Assembly: GCF_009730915.1 (NCBI RefSeq)
Contig: NW_024088473.1
Location: 1-64,000 of the forward strand
Direction of reading: 5' to 3'
Length of the DNA stretch: 64,000 nt
Source of the DNA: Dioscorea cayenensis subsp. rotundata
Lineage: Eukaryota > Streptophyta > Magnoliopsida > Dioscoreales > Dioscoreaceae
The notes beneath the pieces were generated by a model. That model ran no database searches. It saw only the letters and a program-made list of their open reading frames with translations, and was not told the DNA's origin. A program made the translations under genes and the position numbers. This document shows, in pieces, positions 25,548-39,041 of the stretch. Numbering within the stretch: position 1 is the stretch's first letter; each line of letters starts with the position of its first letter.

Positions 25548-28286
25548 TTAAGAATTCGAGCCACTTACATAGGCATCCCAGTCAGGGATGTTCTCTGTTG
25601 CTTCATTCACCATTTTGACAAGAGTCGCCTGCATTCATTCAATAATAGAGACACAAAGTCAATGAGAAACACACAAGAGCTGCTAGGAATAATGGCTTAA
25701 ACCATATTATCAAGATACTTCTATACATAGTTTCTAGGACACCACAACACGTGCAATTGTAGCATAGTGCTATCACCTAAACTGCGAGAGCTACTAACTC
25801 TTCCAAGACAAATGTGGAACTAAAAAAACATATATTAGAAAGATATATAATTTCTCCAAAACATGTCAATGATTTATGGAGCTAACATCACAAGAGTAAT
25901 ACATCTAATGTTCCTTAGACATACATGAATGGAACTAGATAAATTGAGGCTGAACGTATGTCGGCATGTTACAAGAGAAACATAGAGAAAACAAAACAAA
26001 AGATTGAAAAGCAACACCATACTAGAATTATATCAACAATGAAACATACCACACTCTGTGTGGTTCCCTTAGGTGGTAATGCAAGATTTCTAGGAGGTGG
26101 ATGAAGATCATAGGATCTTTTGTCAAATCTCCATTGTCCAATTTTCCCATAAGTTAAATGGCCCTGGAAATTATGGCATCAGATGAAATGTTAAAGAACA
26201 AGAGGACCAGCTTTGGCCATGCAGGAAACAACAAAGTATGGTAGCATAAAGCCTCAACAATGTTCAAAGTACCTCCAGATCATAGTCACATCCATAGGTA
26301 AAATGAATGATATACTTGTCTCCAACTTCCACATCAAAAGGAGGCTTGAACAATTTAAACATAAAAAATATAAGTTAGCCTTCAAAGAACAAAACACAAG
26401 TGTGAGATTGTTGAGCGTTACATACCTGTATCATGAAATCCTTGTGCAAGATGTTTCCCACCCCATGCAAAGCAGAGGCAACAGCATATGCATACCTGCA
26501 TATTACAAAAGAGAAATAAGTGTCCAAAATTTCAAAATCAGCTATCTTTTCCATGCTGTAAAGAGTACAGATACGCAAATAAGTAACTTAATCAAGGTAA
26601 ATGAAAAAGACATACATCTCGAGAACCCAGCCAAATGCTTTGTCTGTTTCAGGATCCTTCTTCATTGCCAAAGATATGTTCATCCATGTAGGAGCAATCT
26701 TAGCCAAAGAAGCCTAAAAACAGATGAAGATGTATAAAGGCGTTGAATACTGAAAACACAGCATCTTGGTACGTGAGGCATTAATGCATTTACCTTCTCA
26801 ATTATAACTGGAGAATTCCCTATAGGATCAATATCAGTGATTTTCCCCTTGTCTTCAGGAAAGTATTTACGGAGAACAGACTCATACTTATTGGGTTCAA
26901 TGTAGAAAAAAGGAAATGCAGCTGCAAGGTCTTGCTTGGCTAAGTTTGGTATTGGCTTAACAATAATGTGATCAGGTTCAGACATGAAGATGTATCTGCC
27001 AGAAAAGAAACATGTATAAAAAAAACAATAAATTGAATAAAAGTTAGACCATAAAGCTCAACTAAAAAAGTGTATCTTCCTCACTCTTCTTCAATATTTG
27101 CCTTCTGCAGCCACTGAACAAACGCCCAAGGCCTATTGAGAACGATGTACCCCTGAAACAATCAAGATTTCTCAGTATGCACGTAGTACACACACACACA
27201 CAAAAGGAAGGGAAATAGCACATTTAAATTTACTGAAGCAACTAGCACCAACTATCGTCTTGGTATCCACAATAAATATAAGGAAGAAACTTAAGAGTAG
27301 ACTTATTTACCCTTTTTTCTTTTGTTTGGAAATGATATTATGTGTTCAACATTAAAGCTACATCTAAAATTCAAAAATAAAAGTTAAGATATGGAAAGTA
27401 GATCAATCAAAACGACAAAGGGTATAACAATAACAGACAAGTCATAAATATCAAAATGAACATTCGACGGATTGATCATTGTTTTACACAAGCAATGATC
27501 AATGAACATGGATGAGTATTAGACTATTCATCTAAGTAAATTAAACTGGAAGCAATCTAGCACACACACTCCATCCTAGTTTTGTGCCTACCATGGGCGC
27601 AGGCTATCAATGAAATAATTAAAGTGAAAATATCCAAACGCTCAATTTTTGCATTTAATGAATATCCAAAAGTTAATGCTTTGCGCATAAAAAAAAATAT
27701 TACTTTGAGCTAAAATAGTTTCCTAATTATCCACATTTATTTCAAAAATAGTTTCCTAAAATATGAAACCACAAACTCAACCACAATCACTATCCACAAT
27801 TAATTGCACAAAGATCCAAACTTTACTCGGAACTCTAACTAAATTTCTCAAAATCAAGCCAAAAAGAAGCAAAGAAGTCAAAGGTAGAGCAAGTACCTGA
27901 TCAGTGCCAGCGGGGAGGGGATCAGCGACAAATGTGGGGATCTCATCCATGAAGCGATCGGGGTGACCGGAATGCAAGATCCGAGTGAAGCCACCCATGT
28001 CGGAATAAGGCCCACCGGCGGCGCGCGCTTTCTTGAACCAGTAGTACATGACCCTGCACTGCCAGGTGTTGTAGACGGAGTCGGAGGCTGTGACGGCAGT
28101 GTGGAACAACCGGCGAGGCTTCGGGAGGTCAATTGGCATTCGGATGACGGGATCACGGGGGAAAGAAGAGGAGGTGGAGCTGCGGATAGGGTTTAGAGTG
28201 GCGTGGGATGAGATGATGATGTTGTAGGTGATGAGCGCCACCGAGATTGAGACCAGCAACGGAGCACACCACGCTCCGTTCGCCAT
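25548..28286 (-). CDS. HPAT: Hydroxyproline O-arabinosyltransferase (HPAT/RDN1 family)
   Basis: Eight exons join in frame: 28286-27897, 27152-27085, 26995-26794, 26713-26616, 26495-26426, 26344-26273, 26163-26050, 25628-25548, giving about 364 residues, the usual family length. Residues 8-26 are a signal anchor for type II Golgi membrane insertion. Key features are YNTWQCRVMYYWFKK, GGFTRILHSG, GYIVLNRPWAFVQWLQ, the SEPDHIIVKP segment carrying the acidic EPD triplet, and FTYGCDYDLEG near the C-terminus. HPATs add the first L-arabinose to hydroxyproline in extensins and CLE peptides; legume RDN1 controls nodule number through CLE peptides. Exon 1 is GC-rich and the 5' leader has a GA run (28320-28338). 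The paralogue is not resolved. Confidence 0.95.
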
Positions 28287-31200
28287 TCTCTTCTTCTCGA
28301 TCTCTCTTCGTTTCACACAGAGAGAGAGAGAGAGAGAGCGAGAGCTCGGTCTTCTTCTCCCATCTTCCTCTTTGGATTTATATATTAATATATATATATA
28401 TATTAATATTATATAATATTCAGAATTATATATATACACAAAACTGGTAAAAGTTTCAAGTGATTTATTACAAAATTCATTTACATTTCTGAATTCTTAA
28501 AATAATAATTAATTTGGTTAGTGGATTTTTTTTTTTCTTATTTTCATATACCATAATATTTTATAAATTATTTTTGTAAAATAAAAAAAAATTAGTGTGA
28601 TTAAAATGTCACTCAGTCGAATTTTATCAACATGAATAGGCCATGTTGTTGTCATCCCAGTTAAGTTGTTAACTTTGTTTTTCCATCAATTTATAAAAAT
28701 AAGTAAGAAAATGTAGGATTTATGCTGAAAAGTTTGTAAATACATTGAGAATAATTTGATAAATAGAGATAGGTTTTTTTTTTTTTCTATGACAAAATAG
28801 TTTTATTTTGATGATTTGTTTCTTAGGTTTTATAATTATCATTTCATCTTGTTGCTTAAATAATTCTTGCTCATTCCCAACTAACTTGTGATATAATATA
28901 TGGTTCAGTTTTATTTTAGTTCAAAAATTATAAATTATGAGAAATTTGGGGCATCATTATATGTTCCTATTGTTCAATTCTTTTTTTATATTAAATTGTT
29001 GTAAATATTTTTGTTTTGCTTCACAATAATCAATATATATACTGTGTGCACACACAAACACAATATTAATTAATTAGTTAATATGAAAAAACTACTTGTG
29101 ATAAATGGTTCAGATTTTTTTTTATATTAAAATTTTGTAATTAGTTAATATTATAAATTTGGAGAAATCTGGGATTAATTAATTAATTATTATGAAAAAA
29201 AAACTTACTTGAGAGATCGGTGATGGAGCGTGGAATAATATATAAAGCATGTAAGGTTGTTAGGCAGCACCCGGGGCTTGACTTTTATAGAGAAACAATG
29301 GGATCTGAGAAGAAGAGATTATTTTTTATTTTTATTTGTTTATGTCATGCGAAGTTAATTATTAATGATAAAGGTTGTATTTTGATTAAAAACTTTTATT
29401 GAATTGAGAACCAAATTTGTTAAAATTATTCCAATCCAGCATCTTAATTCAAGATGGGAACACAATAAGTAAATAAATGAAAACAAATAAGATAAATTTA
29501 AGAAATTTCAAAAATTTGAGAGGTAACCAAATTAATGATACAGTCAATTTTTCACTTCATATCGCTATTGCACGTTATTACTTCGAGCCCTTATTACTTC
29601 GAACACTCCCTTATCACATTGCATACCATGCGAAAAACTTATATTTATACTACTAACCATTTAAACCAAGTAACTTCGGCCAATGATACAATTAATGCAC
29701 AAAAGTGTTGAATTTCCTTTCTTTCATGGATATTGATCTCCAATCTAAGAATTAAAGTTGAGCTTTCTACATATGAGTCCATCTTTCATAGTTTTACAGA
29801 TACAACCCAGAAAAGGAACTAACTAGAAAATCAGGGTTTTACAAAAAAATACAAGCAATTCCAATGCTTGCAGGGGTATATAGGCAAAAAATAAACAAGT
29901 TAATTACAATAATAACACTGTTAAATTCATGAACAAATTGCACTGTAGAGACTTATTTCAACTCTCTTAACGGTAAACCAATTTGCCATCATCTTAAAAG
30001 TTCACCGAATTAATTTATCAGTTCAATAGCAATCATCACCCTAATCTTTAGATTAATCTTGAGAATTCTGAGAAAACAATTGAGTATTCAACTCAGCAAA
30101 GATACAGAACTCTTCAATCTGTAACTTAGTTTTTTTGAATCATTCTTTCAATTTATCAGCAAATGCAGGTCCTTCAGTTTTGAGCTGCACTAAAGATTTC
30201 TTTTTCCCAGTTGAATCTGTAAAACACGAAATGCAACCAAAAAATTAATAATAAAAGATAAATAGAAAATGAGAATTGAGAAAGTCTCTATTTCTGGTAC
30301 TACAACCACCTACCAGTAACCAAACTAATCAAGTATATGACTTTACAATCACATGTTGAACTTAGAAGAGATGCAAAGTCTTTTATGTTTTGACAAGTTC
30401 ATTCGTTTCCTTGAGATCAAAAGTTCCAATTAATTCGTCTTAGCAAGAGTATATGACCACAGTCAAGTAGCAAGTGTTTAATTCTATATACATAACTAAG
30501 AACCGAAAAACTTAAAACTCATTAAGAAAAAAAATATTTTGCATAGTGTTAACAGCATGCTCCCTATGAACTTCAGGAATAAAATTCTAATCAGATATAG
30601 CTCTCTTTTGATCATCAAGGCAGATGGCATTTAATAGTTTCTATTAGATCTACCTCTACAAGAGCACCATCCTCATTTTCAAGTACTTTGACAAAGAGGT
30701 TGCTAGTCACTGGTGCAACCATAAATAAGATCATTATTTGTGTCTGAATTATTGAATGTACTTTCAAGAGGAACCAAATTGCATGGTAACAATCTGAAGA
30801 ATCCATGTACTGGATTGAGCTTAGTTGTGTCAGAATGCTTCTAATAAATATGCCACAAACTACCGTTGAATTCAATATGAGTAGCATCAACAAAACTAAA
30901 AGCAGTAAAAATTCACCAGCATGCAATCTAATCTACTTGATAGGGGACATAAATCATAGAAGTCTATGGAAAAGAAAATCAGCATTCAAGCAAGCAGATA
31001 AATCATGGAACTCAAACTTTATCACACAAATTTCAAATACTAAATTAAAATAATCAAGTTCAAGAGCTCTTACAGAACATCAATGACAGTAGGCTGACTT
31101 GATTTTTTGCGCTCATCCTGCTGTGGTTCTTGACAACAGAGAAGATTCTGAAGGAATTTAACATGGATGGTAGATGAGAAAAAAGATGGGTCCATTCATT

Positions 31201-31635
31201 TGCATCAAATTCCATCATTCAAACAAAGCCCACTGCTCAATAAAAAGAACCATGTGGAACCCATTTGCTTGCTTTTATAACTGTACACTTCTCTTGCTAT
31301 GGAAACATTCTCAGAACCATCAGCTACTACCTTAGTGCACCATATACATTCTGATACATTTCAAAATTTACAATTTCTACGCATCTCAACGAAACACTAG
31401 AAATCTGATGTGGACAATGACACTGTTCACAATCGTCACTGGTATGATAAATTTCACTGCTTTGTTACGAAAAAACAGTGGGAAACTCATTGCCATGTCT
31501 AAGCTATTATAGTGAGGACCAAGCCAAAAAAAGGTATACCCTCTCATTCTCTATTAGAATGCATTGCTGCACAAGAAGAATTAAGTTTGATACTGTATCC
31601 TGTCCAGCAGGCAAGCAAGTGTTGCTGGCATAATC
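28287..31635. other. Intergenic region with unresolved coding-like patches
   Basis: From 28287 to about 30100 the sequence is AT-rich, with the HPAT leader (GA run at 28320-28338) at the left edge and no gene visible. From 30130 to 31155, on the minus strand, three short segments look exon-like but I cannot connect them (see separate entry). The last part before 31636 should be the 3' UTR of the neurochondrin-like gene. Confidence 0.45.
30132..31152 (-). pseudogene. Possible exon remnants of an unidentified gene
   Basis: Three minus-strand patches each begin at an AG acceptor. The first, at about 31152-31083, reads NLLCCQEPQQDERKKSSQ and is followed by GTAAGAG. The second, at about 30744-30625, includes NLFVKVLENEDGALVEVDL and then a stop. 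The third, at about 30214-30132, includes KKKSLVQLKTEGPAFADKLK and then a stop. They lie 3' of the neurochondrin-like stop on the same strand. Phases do not join cleanly and no start is visible. They may be a small decayed gene, 3' UTR exons or coincidence. I recognise no family. Confidence 0.2.
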
Positions 31636-32823
31636 TCAAGTGCTCAGTGCTTGTTCAACAACATTTCTGACATGCGGAAACTGATCAACCCATTGAGAGT
31701 ATCCTGCATAAAGGGGACAAAATAAATGTGCTAATCCCCTACTATCCTAAAAATCCGCTAAATTTCTGATAGAGCAATCCAATCCTCTTTGAACTAAAAG
31801 ATGCATGAAGTTATATCCATTGAGTTAGACAACAAATCAAATAATGTAATAAAATAAATAAAAGAGGAATTTCAAACCATCTTGAATAATCTGATGAAGA
31901 TCTAATTGACCAATTGTTGGATTGCTAAGCTCTTCCTGTGACATGCACAGAACAGGAAGGTTAGATCACATGAGCATTCAATCAATAGATAACAGATAAA
32001 GAGATACTAAATATGCAAGAAAATAACCTGCTTTAAACTTCTGGCAATTAATTGAGCTAAACTTTCTAGTATGTTGGAGTCAAAATCCGGATACTTCAAC
32101 AGAAATCCCTCTGAAGTCGAGTCAAATGCTAAAGTGCAGATGCCAGCGGCCATCATCACAATGGATGGATCATTCCAACCCTCTGCCAATATCAAGGGAG
32201 GCCAGAAAATACAAAAATAAGCATATTATGCTTCTAACTCAACAAAATAACCCAGATATAGAAATGAAAACCGGATGAATTACCAAAACAACAGACATAA
32301 TAAAAAGAAAATGTGGTGGGAAAAGAATCAGAAAAAAAATCAAAAATACAATTGGTTGCATAAGAAACAATCTATATAACATACCTAATTTACACCACTC
32401 CAACTGATAAGGTGATCACTATCCCTTACATGTATAAAAAAAAATTCTTATTATATTACTTGATAAATTGGACTGAGTTACTTACACGTCCAAAATTACA
32501 TGCATGTGAAAGGTGAACTAAGATGCAAGCAGTAACATTTAAATCCTAAGCATATCTACCCAGGCTGTTCATTATATGAACATTTGGATTACCATTATAT
32601 GAGCATAAATTCTCAGAGCAATGGTAAGGATTAAGGAAAATATCTAAAAGATTTAATTTGATGTAGTTTCAATGTATACTTTTCCATCTGCTCAAGCCCA
32701 CCCATAAATTACCAGAACACATCAGTTTTTCATTGAAGAAATTGATAGTAACGATCTACTAACCAGAAGACATGCACAAGAAAAGGCATCCAGCATTTGT
32801 CCACGAGTAGAATCAAAATATAC

Positions 32824-32867
<44 letters not shown>

Positions 32868-35800
32868 ATAATTTGAGCAAAAACTAAAACGGCTGAGATG
32901 GTTACAACTAAAAAGTCCATTTTAAATGTTAAAGTAGACATTGGAGATTACAAATAGTCTATGCAAAAGCAAAAATTAATTGTGTGACTACTACTAAACA
33001 AGATATGCTATTCTTTATCATAGAATGTATTAAACAAATGTCAGTTTATGCTTAGTTACCATAGTAAAATCCATACTTCTGGGAAACTGTGCAGACAAAG
33101 CAATTTATTCTTGAAAATTCTATACCCCCCTTTTCTAATTGCGATTCAACAATAAATCAAACACAGAACCCAGGAAAGAAAAAATCTAGAAGATACCAGT
33201 CCACAGGGCCAATGCTCGCAGCAGATGGACAAGCTGAGATCCCCCAAGCTTAATTGCAAGGTCCTTTCTCTGAATTAAGATTTGAAAACAAGTTTTTTGT
33301 CACAAAACCACAAAAGAAGGCTAAACTCACTGTATTGAGATAATATCACTTCAAAAAATCACTTACCTTTATCAGAAAGTTAATGATTGTCTCACATGCC
33401 AACAATGCTAGATCTGTATCCTCAACAGAAGCCCCATGTTGCAAAATCATTTTCACAAGGCATTCTATTACCTGTTGAGATTTCAAAATTTTGAAAATGT
33501 TTTCTTTAAAAGTTTTGCAATCTAAGCTAAGTATTTTGTAATTAAATCTGATGATTTTTTCTTATTATCCAAGCATAACATATTGGAACTACAATTCAAA
33601 TTCATCCATACATATCATATACATTGATGTATGTGTTGCCCTCTACAATATACAGAGCATGTATGTGTTATACTCTGCCCTAGTAATGGCTCATGGCCTC
33701 CATGTCTAGGGGTGTATTTGAGCCGAGCCGTTCGTGAGCGGCTCGGTGTTCGGTTCGATAAAGGCTCATTTGTATTCAGCTCATATTGTAAACAAGCCAA
33801 GCTTGAACATCATTTTCAAGCTTGATTAATAAACGAGCCAAGCTTGAGCAACTTAAAGCTCGGCTCGTTTTGGCTCACGAACACAACTCATGAACAAGCT
33901 CGTTTATAAGCTCAGTTTTGAGCTCGGTTATATATATATATATATTAAGGTGTATGACTGTCGTTGTTGTCAATTTGAGTCACACATATAAGCTCTAAAC
34001 TACTATTCGAAGGCTCAGCTCGTTAAAAGCTCGGATCAGCTAGTTCATTAACTTAAATGAGCTCGTAAGATAAATAAGTCAAGCTTGAACATTACCAAGT
34101 TCGGCTCATTAAATCTTGTGAACAACTCGTTTATTGTATAATTAAAAGCTCGCTTTATAGTATCATTTACAATTTTATTTGTAACAATCATTAATATAAT
34201 TATTTATAGTGTCATGAACAAGATTATTTACCGGATCGTTAATAATATTACAAAAAAAATATTTATAGATAGTTACATCACAATGCTTATTTTGTTATTA
34301 TTGTAATTATTTGTTAACTTATTTAATGAAGATTTTAACAAGCTTGAACTCAAACCTTAATAATTCCATAAACAAGCTTAAATTATTCTTTTACTAAAAT
34401 GATCCTCAAACTCAAATCGAGTTGAGTCACACTTGATAATGATTCATTAAATAATCTTTAAATGATACTTTACTAAATAAAAAAATAGAATATAAAAAAA
34501 TAGTCAAGCCTTAATCAAGCTAATGAGCCAAGTCTAACCTTCAAATTTTCTTAACAAGTTGGGCTCGAGCATGAAGCTCGAAATAAGCTCGGTTAGAACT
34601 TGAGCTCGGTTAAATTAGTAACGAGCCAAGCTTGAACATGAAAAATAAAGCTCGAAGAAAGCTCGGCTCAAGCTCGAACTCGATTAAATTGTAACAAGCC
34701 AAGCTTGAACAAGGCAAAGCTCGGCTCGTTTCGTTTACAACCCTATCCATGCCAGCACTTCTCCAAGAGCACAAATACTCATTCAGGTTGTGCTTCCTCT
34801 GATTTGGATACGGGACAAATAATAATATTTGTTATCAAATAAATAGATTAATGTAGCTAAAATAATCATTAAGTTTATATGCTAGATATTACTGTAGGTT
34901 TAGTTCAGTTTTTCCTGTTCCACCAGTTGGATAGCACAGTGCTAATTATGTACCTTGAATATTAACAATCAAGGATCATTCACGGCCCTCAGAGGCAGTT
35001 ACATTCTAGATAATTCTTACAAAAGGAAAAGGAGTCAAGACATCAAAAATTGAGGCAACAGAAAATGCAACAAGCTAGTGTAGTTTTGATGATAAAAAAG
35101 TTCGCCAAAACAGCATATATATGTTATAAAAATTGCTAAATGCAGTACTATAATACAAAAACAACGAAAAGATGGTGGGGAGAATTAATTTTGAATTTGA
35201 ACATCATGCAATCAGAACACAACAATATATGAAGGATAAAATGAAGCAATGATATCGACATAAATTTAATTAAAAAGTCGAAACCCCAATGCAAAGAAAC
35301 TCACTGTTGTATGCCCTCCAAATGACGCCAGTACTTTGCAACCATCAATCTCCATGGTTATTTGGCACAACATTGGGAGTAAGAAGCATATGGAGTGAAA
35401 TGGACTGCATGTTTTAATGTAAAAGAAAAAAATCAAGCGATAAAATTTCATTCTCAAGAAACAATACAACAAGCAATTATCAGTTAAACTTCCCAGACCT
35501 TGATTCATCTTCACCTTCAACTGAAAACATAAATTCTAGAAGACCTTGAGCCTTCTCCTTGCATGCAAAAGGTGTTTCTGCAAGATAACTGTAGTTGATA
35601 CCCGTAAACATTCATGTTTTCAATCTTTCTAGAACATAAGCTACAATATAATAAACTCAAAATTGGGTGTTTGATCTGCTAAAGAGAATGATCAACAGCC
35701 TAAAGAACAAATGGATACTTAACATATTAATTGCAAATTCAAGCCCAAACAACAGTAAGTTACTTTCAATAGATAGAATTGTTGAATCAAGTGGACACCA

Positions 35801-38800
35801 TCACCTTTTGGAATTGGAAAATATTAATATAAAGAACGACGAAGCACAAACCAAAGATAAATGATTAAATTGAATAAATACAATGAGAAACATTTACGTA
35901 CCTTCCAACTAATCGTACTGAAGCTAAAAGATCATCCCCTCTTCTCTGTCCATGATCCTACAAATAAAACTTATTGAAGTGATTTCTATAAGACCACCAT
36001 AAATTACAATTATTTCCTTCAATTACCTTAGAATCTTGCAAAAAATCCAGCACTAGATTAATTGTCTCATTAAGTCCGTTGATAGCCTTTGTTATAGTGC
36101 TTTCCTTGATTGGAAGTCCTGCAGGAAGAGTTCAAGAGAGCTAACTGTGATGTAAAAACATCAGAAGAAATCTAATAGTGGCTTCAAAGCACAAACAATA
36201 AATAGAAGCAACTTCTTCTAAGTTGGGCCTCACTGCACAACTAATAAATAGAAGCAACTTCTTCTAATTTTGGTGTTAGTCTATCTTTTGTCCTAAGTCA
36301 AGTTTCATGATAATTTACCACCGAATTTCAGAGTTAAAGCCATGTTGGTAGATGCAATCTGATAAGACATCAATAAGGATGGTAATAATGATGAAGATGA
36401 ATGATCCTAAACAGATTACACAAGCAATAGGATCAAATTGAGTAACAAAGGATAAGGTAAAATCTCTGGTTCAGCAGATGCAAAATGCTATGAAACAACC
36501 AGAAAAATTGAAGCATACCTTCTGAGTCAGACACATTTGAGATTAATTTGATTATCTTCTCTATTAGTGAATATGATATCGCAAGATTTTGCCGTTTCAG
36601 ACGCATAACTTCTGCACTCGCTGTAGAACTATCTGAAGCCTCGTATTTTAAGTATGCAAGCTCATTAAGTATAACAGCAACTTCAACCCTCGCAGATTCA
36701 AGTACAAGTAGTAGATTTCTGCAAATAAATAATGGGCATATTCAACCATGCGGAACAAATTGGGTTGGAACGAGAAACCATGAAAAATGTTTTTCTTACT
36801 TGTCAACTGGCAGAGTGTCATGAACATCATACAATTTGCTCTGCTCAAGAAGCCAATGTTCACCAAGTACAGACATCACGGACTCTGCTAGAAGAAGAGC
36901 CTGAAGCTTTTCAGCAGACACTGCAAAGTAGAACAGGAGATTCATTGTAAATGACCACATTATGTATTTGCATTGTATAAACGATTCTGCAGTTTTAGCA
37001 TTTGTACAAATACAGTAATAATGGCCAATGGCTGAGGTGTAATTGTTTTTTACTCTAAATTCTAAAGTAGGGCCACAAAACAAGCAAGCAGCTCAAAAGC
37101 TGCTTAAGTATTGACCAAATTAAGCTCAAGCCCTGCTCCATAGTTTACTACACAAAAGCTGATTTGGAGTATACTAATTGAGCTATAAATTAGTTTCAGG
37201 AAAAGCTCAAGCATGGTTTGGCACATTCAGTGTGGCTTAATATAACACTGTCTACTATCTATTACATTTATATGGTAGGTACTCTTTTCCTAAACCAAAA
37301 AACATACGACTTGCAACAATAACAGATCAAAAGATAAAAAGTAATATGGTGGTAAGGGCATGCTTGGTTGAAACTAAATCTAAGCAGTAATCCAGGCCTA
37401 ATTATGCAGAGCAAGATACAATATGGCTTCAAATAATACCCAAGGGCCCAGCAAATCATAGGTAGGCTCAATTTATCGGCTTATACAAAATGTCTCACCA
37501 AATTTGAAGAGCTTGCTCATGGTCAGATTTGGAGCAGACAAGCTCAAGTGAGCCTGTTTAGGCTTGAGCCTTGCTCACTGGCTCTCTCAAGCTCAACTTT
37601 ACAGCCCCATTCTATCCTTGTTTCTTGTTTTATTTTTTCATCTAGGCCTCTGAAAGTACACACAACTGGCATGGCCTTCCACATAACAACTATTTTGGAA
37701 TTTTAAAAAATCAATGGCAATAATATTGTTTATACTTCACTTAAAGGTTAGCTCATTTTAACAACGTAATTGAGATTAATAAAGACAAAACAAGACCAAC
37801 AGGAACATAAATTACACACCAACATAGATACCTGAAATATGTAAGTTTCATGAATGCCTAGAGCATCTGGACATAAACTGATAAAACTTCTATAAGGTTG
37901 ATGAGATGTGCCAGTTTGTGACCAGAAGAAATTGTATAAGCACACCCATTTTGCTATGTTCTGTAAATCAACTTTCAATACAATGGCCTGAAAAGATTAT
38001 CAGAACTCATGGAAACTACAGCAAGAATTTGAATATATCATCTAAATGATATCCAACCAACCAGGAATTACGCTATAAAACTGAAATAGAACTATAGAAG
38101 ATATTCATTCTGCTTTGACTCTAGACCATGCCTCCTTTCTATGCAATAAATGGGAGAGGACGTCTTTATTTCCTATGTGATGCTTCTAACAGTTAAAGCA
38201 ATTTTCTTTTACTCACTAAAGGTAGTGAATTATTAAGTAGAAGAGATGTAGTTAAAATAGAATAATGAAGAAAAATGTAATGTGCCATACCAACACGATT
38301 TTGTAAAATTTCCAATATGCCAGCACGAATATAAGCAGACCAACCTGGTATTGAAACTAGAGCACCATGAAGAAGCTGTAATTCACAAAAATGAGAATCA
38401 ATTGCCAACTTCCATTCAGAACAGAGACTGTATGACACGCTAAATGAGCCATGGACCCAAATGAGAGGAGAAAATAAAAAATACAATTCTAAACTAAAGA
38501 AAAGTCCATTGAATATGCATATACATAAATATATAGTAAAGAAAATAGGAGCACTACAGACATTATAGAAATGCTATTACAATGTCATACACAAGCACTA
38601 AACCATTGGTTCCTATTATTATGTCAGTGACAGAAAAGTCTGCCAGGACTATGTACTGTGTCTTGCAGTCCCAACAAGTATTCTAAAGAAGAATAAAATT
38701 GGCCAGGATTCTCTCTCAGATTTGTAAAAAGCATAACAATAACCAAGCAAGACCTCTGGGATAGATCATCAGTACAAGAAGCAAGAAGCCAGATACACTA

Positions 38801-38992
38801 TGAGGTACACACAAGTACATGAAGTTCTAGAAGGGAAGATGCAAGACTATTAAACAATCACTAAAAACAAATCAAAGCAGAAATGGAAATGTTCATGAGA
38901 TTTGTCCCACTATTGAAATTGCTTCTTAACCTTAAGAATAATAACTTTTACAAATAGAATAGTAGATTACACTCAAATCACAATTAATATAT

Positions 38993-39041
<49 letters not shown>

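Noticed and set aside
37748-37978. Possible neurochondrin exon on the minus strand
   Set aside because: It does not keep phase with the preceding exon, while the exon at 36920-36800 does and matches the family order.
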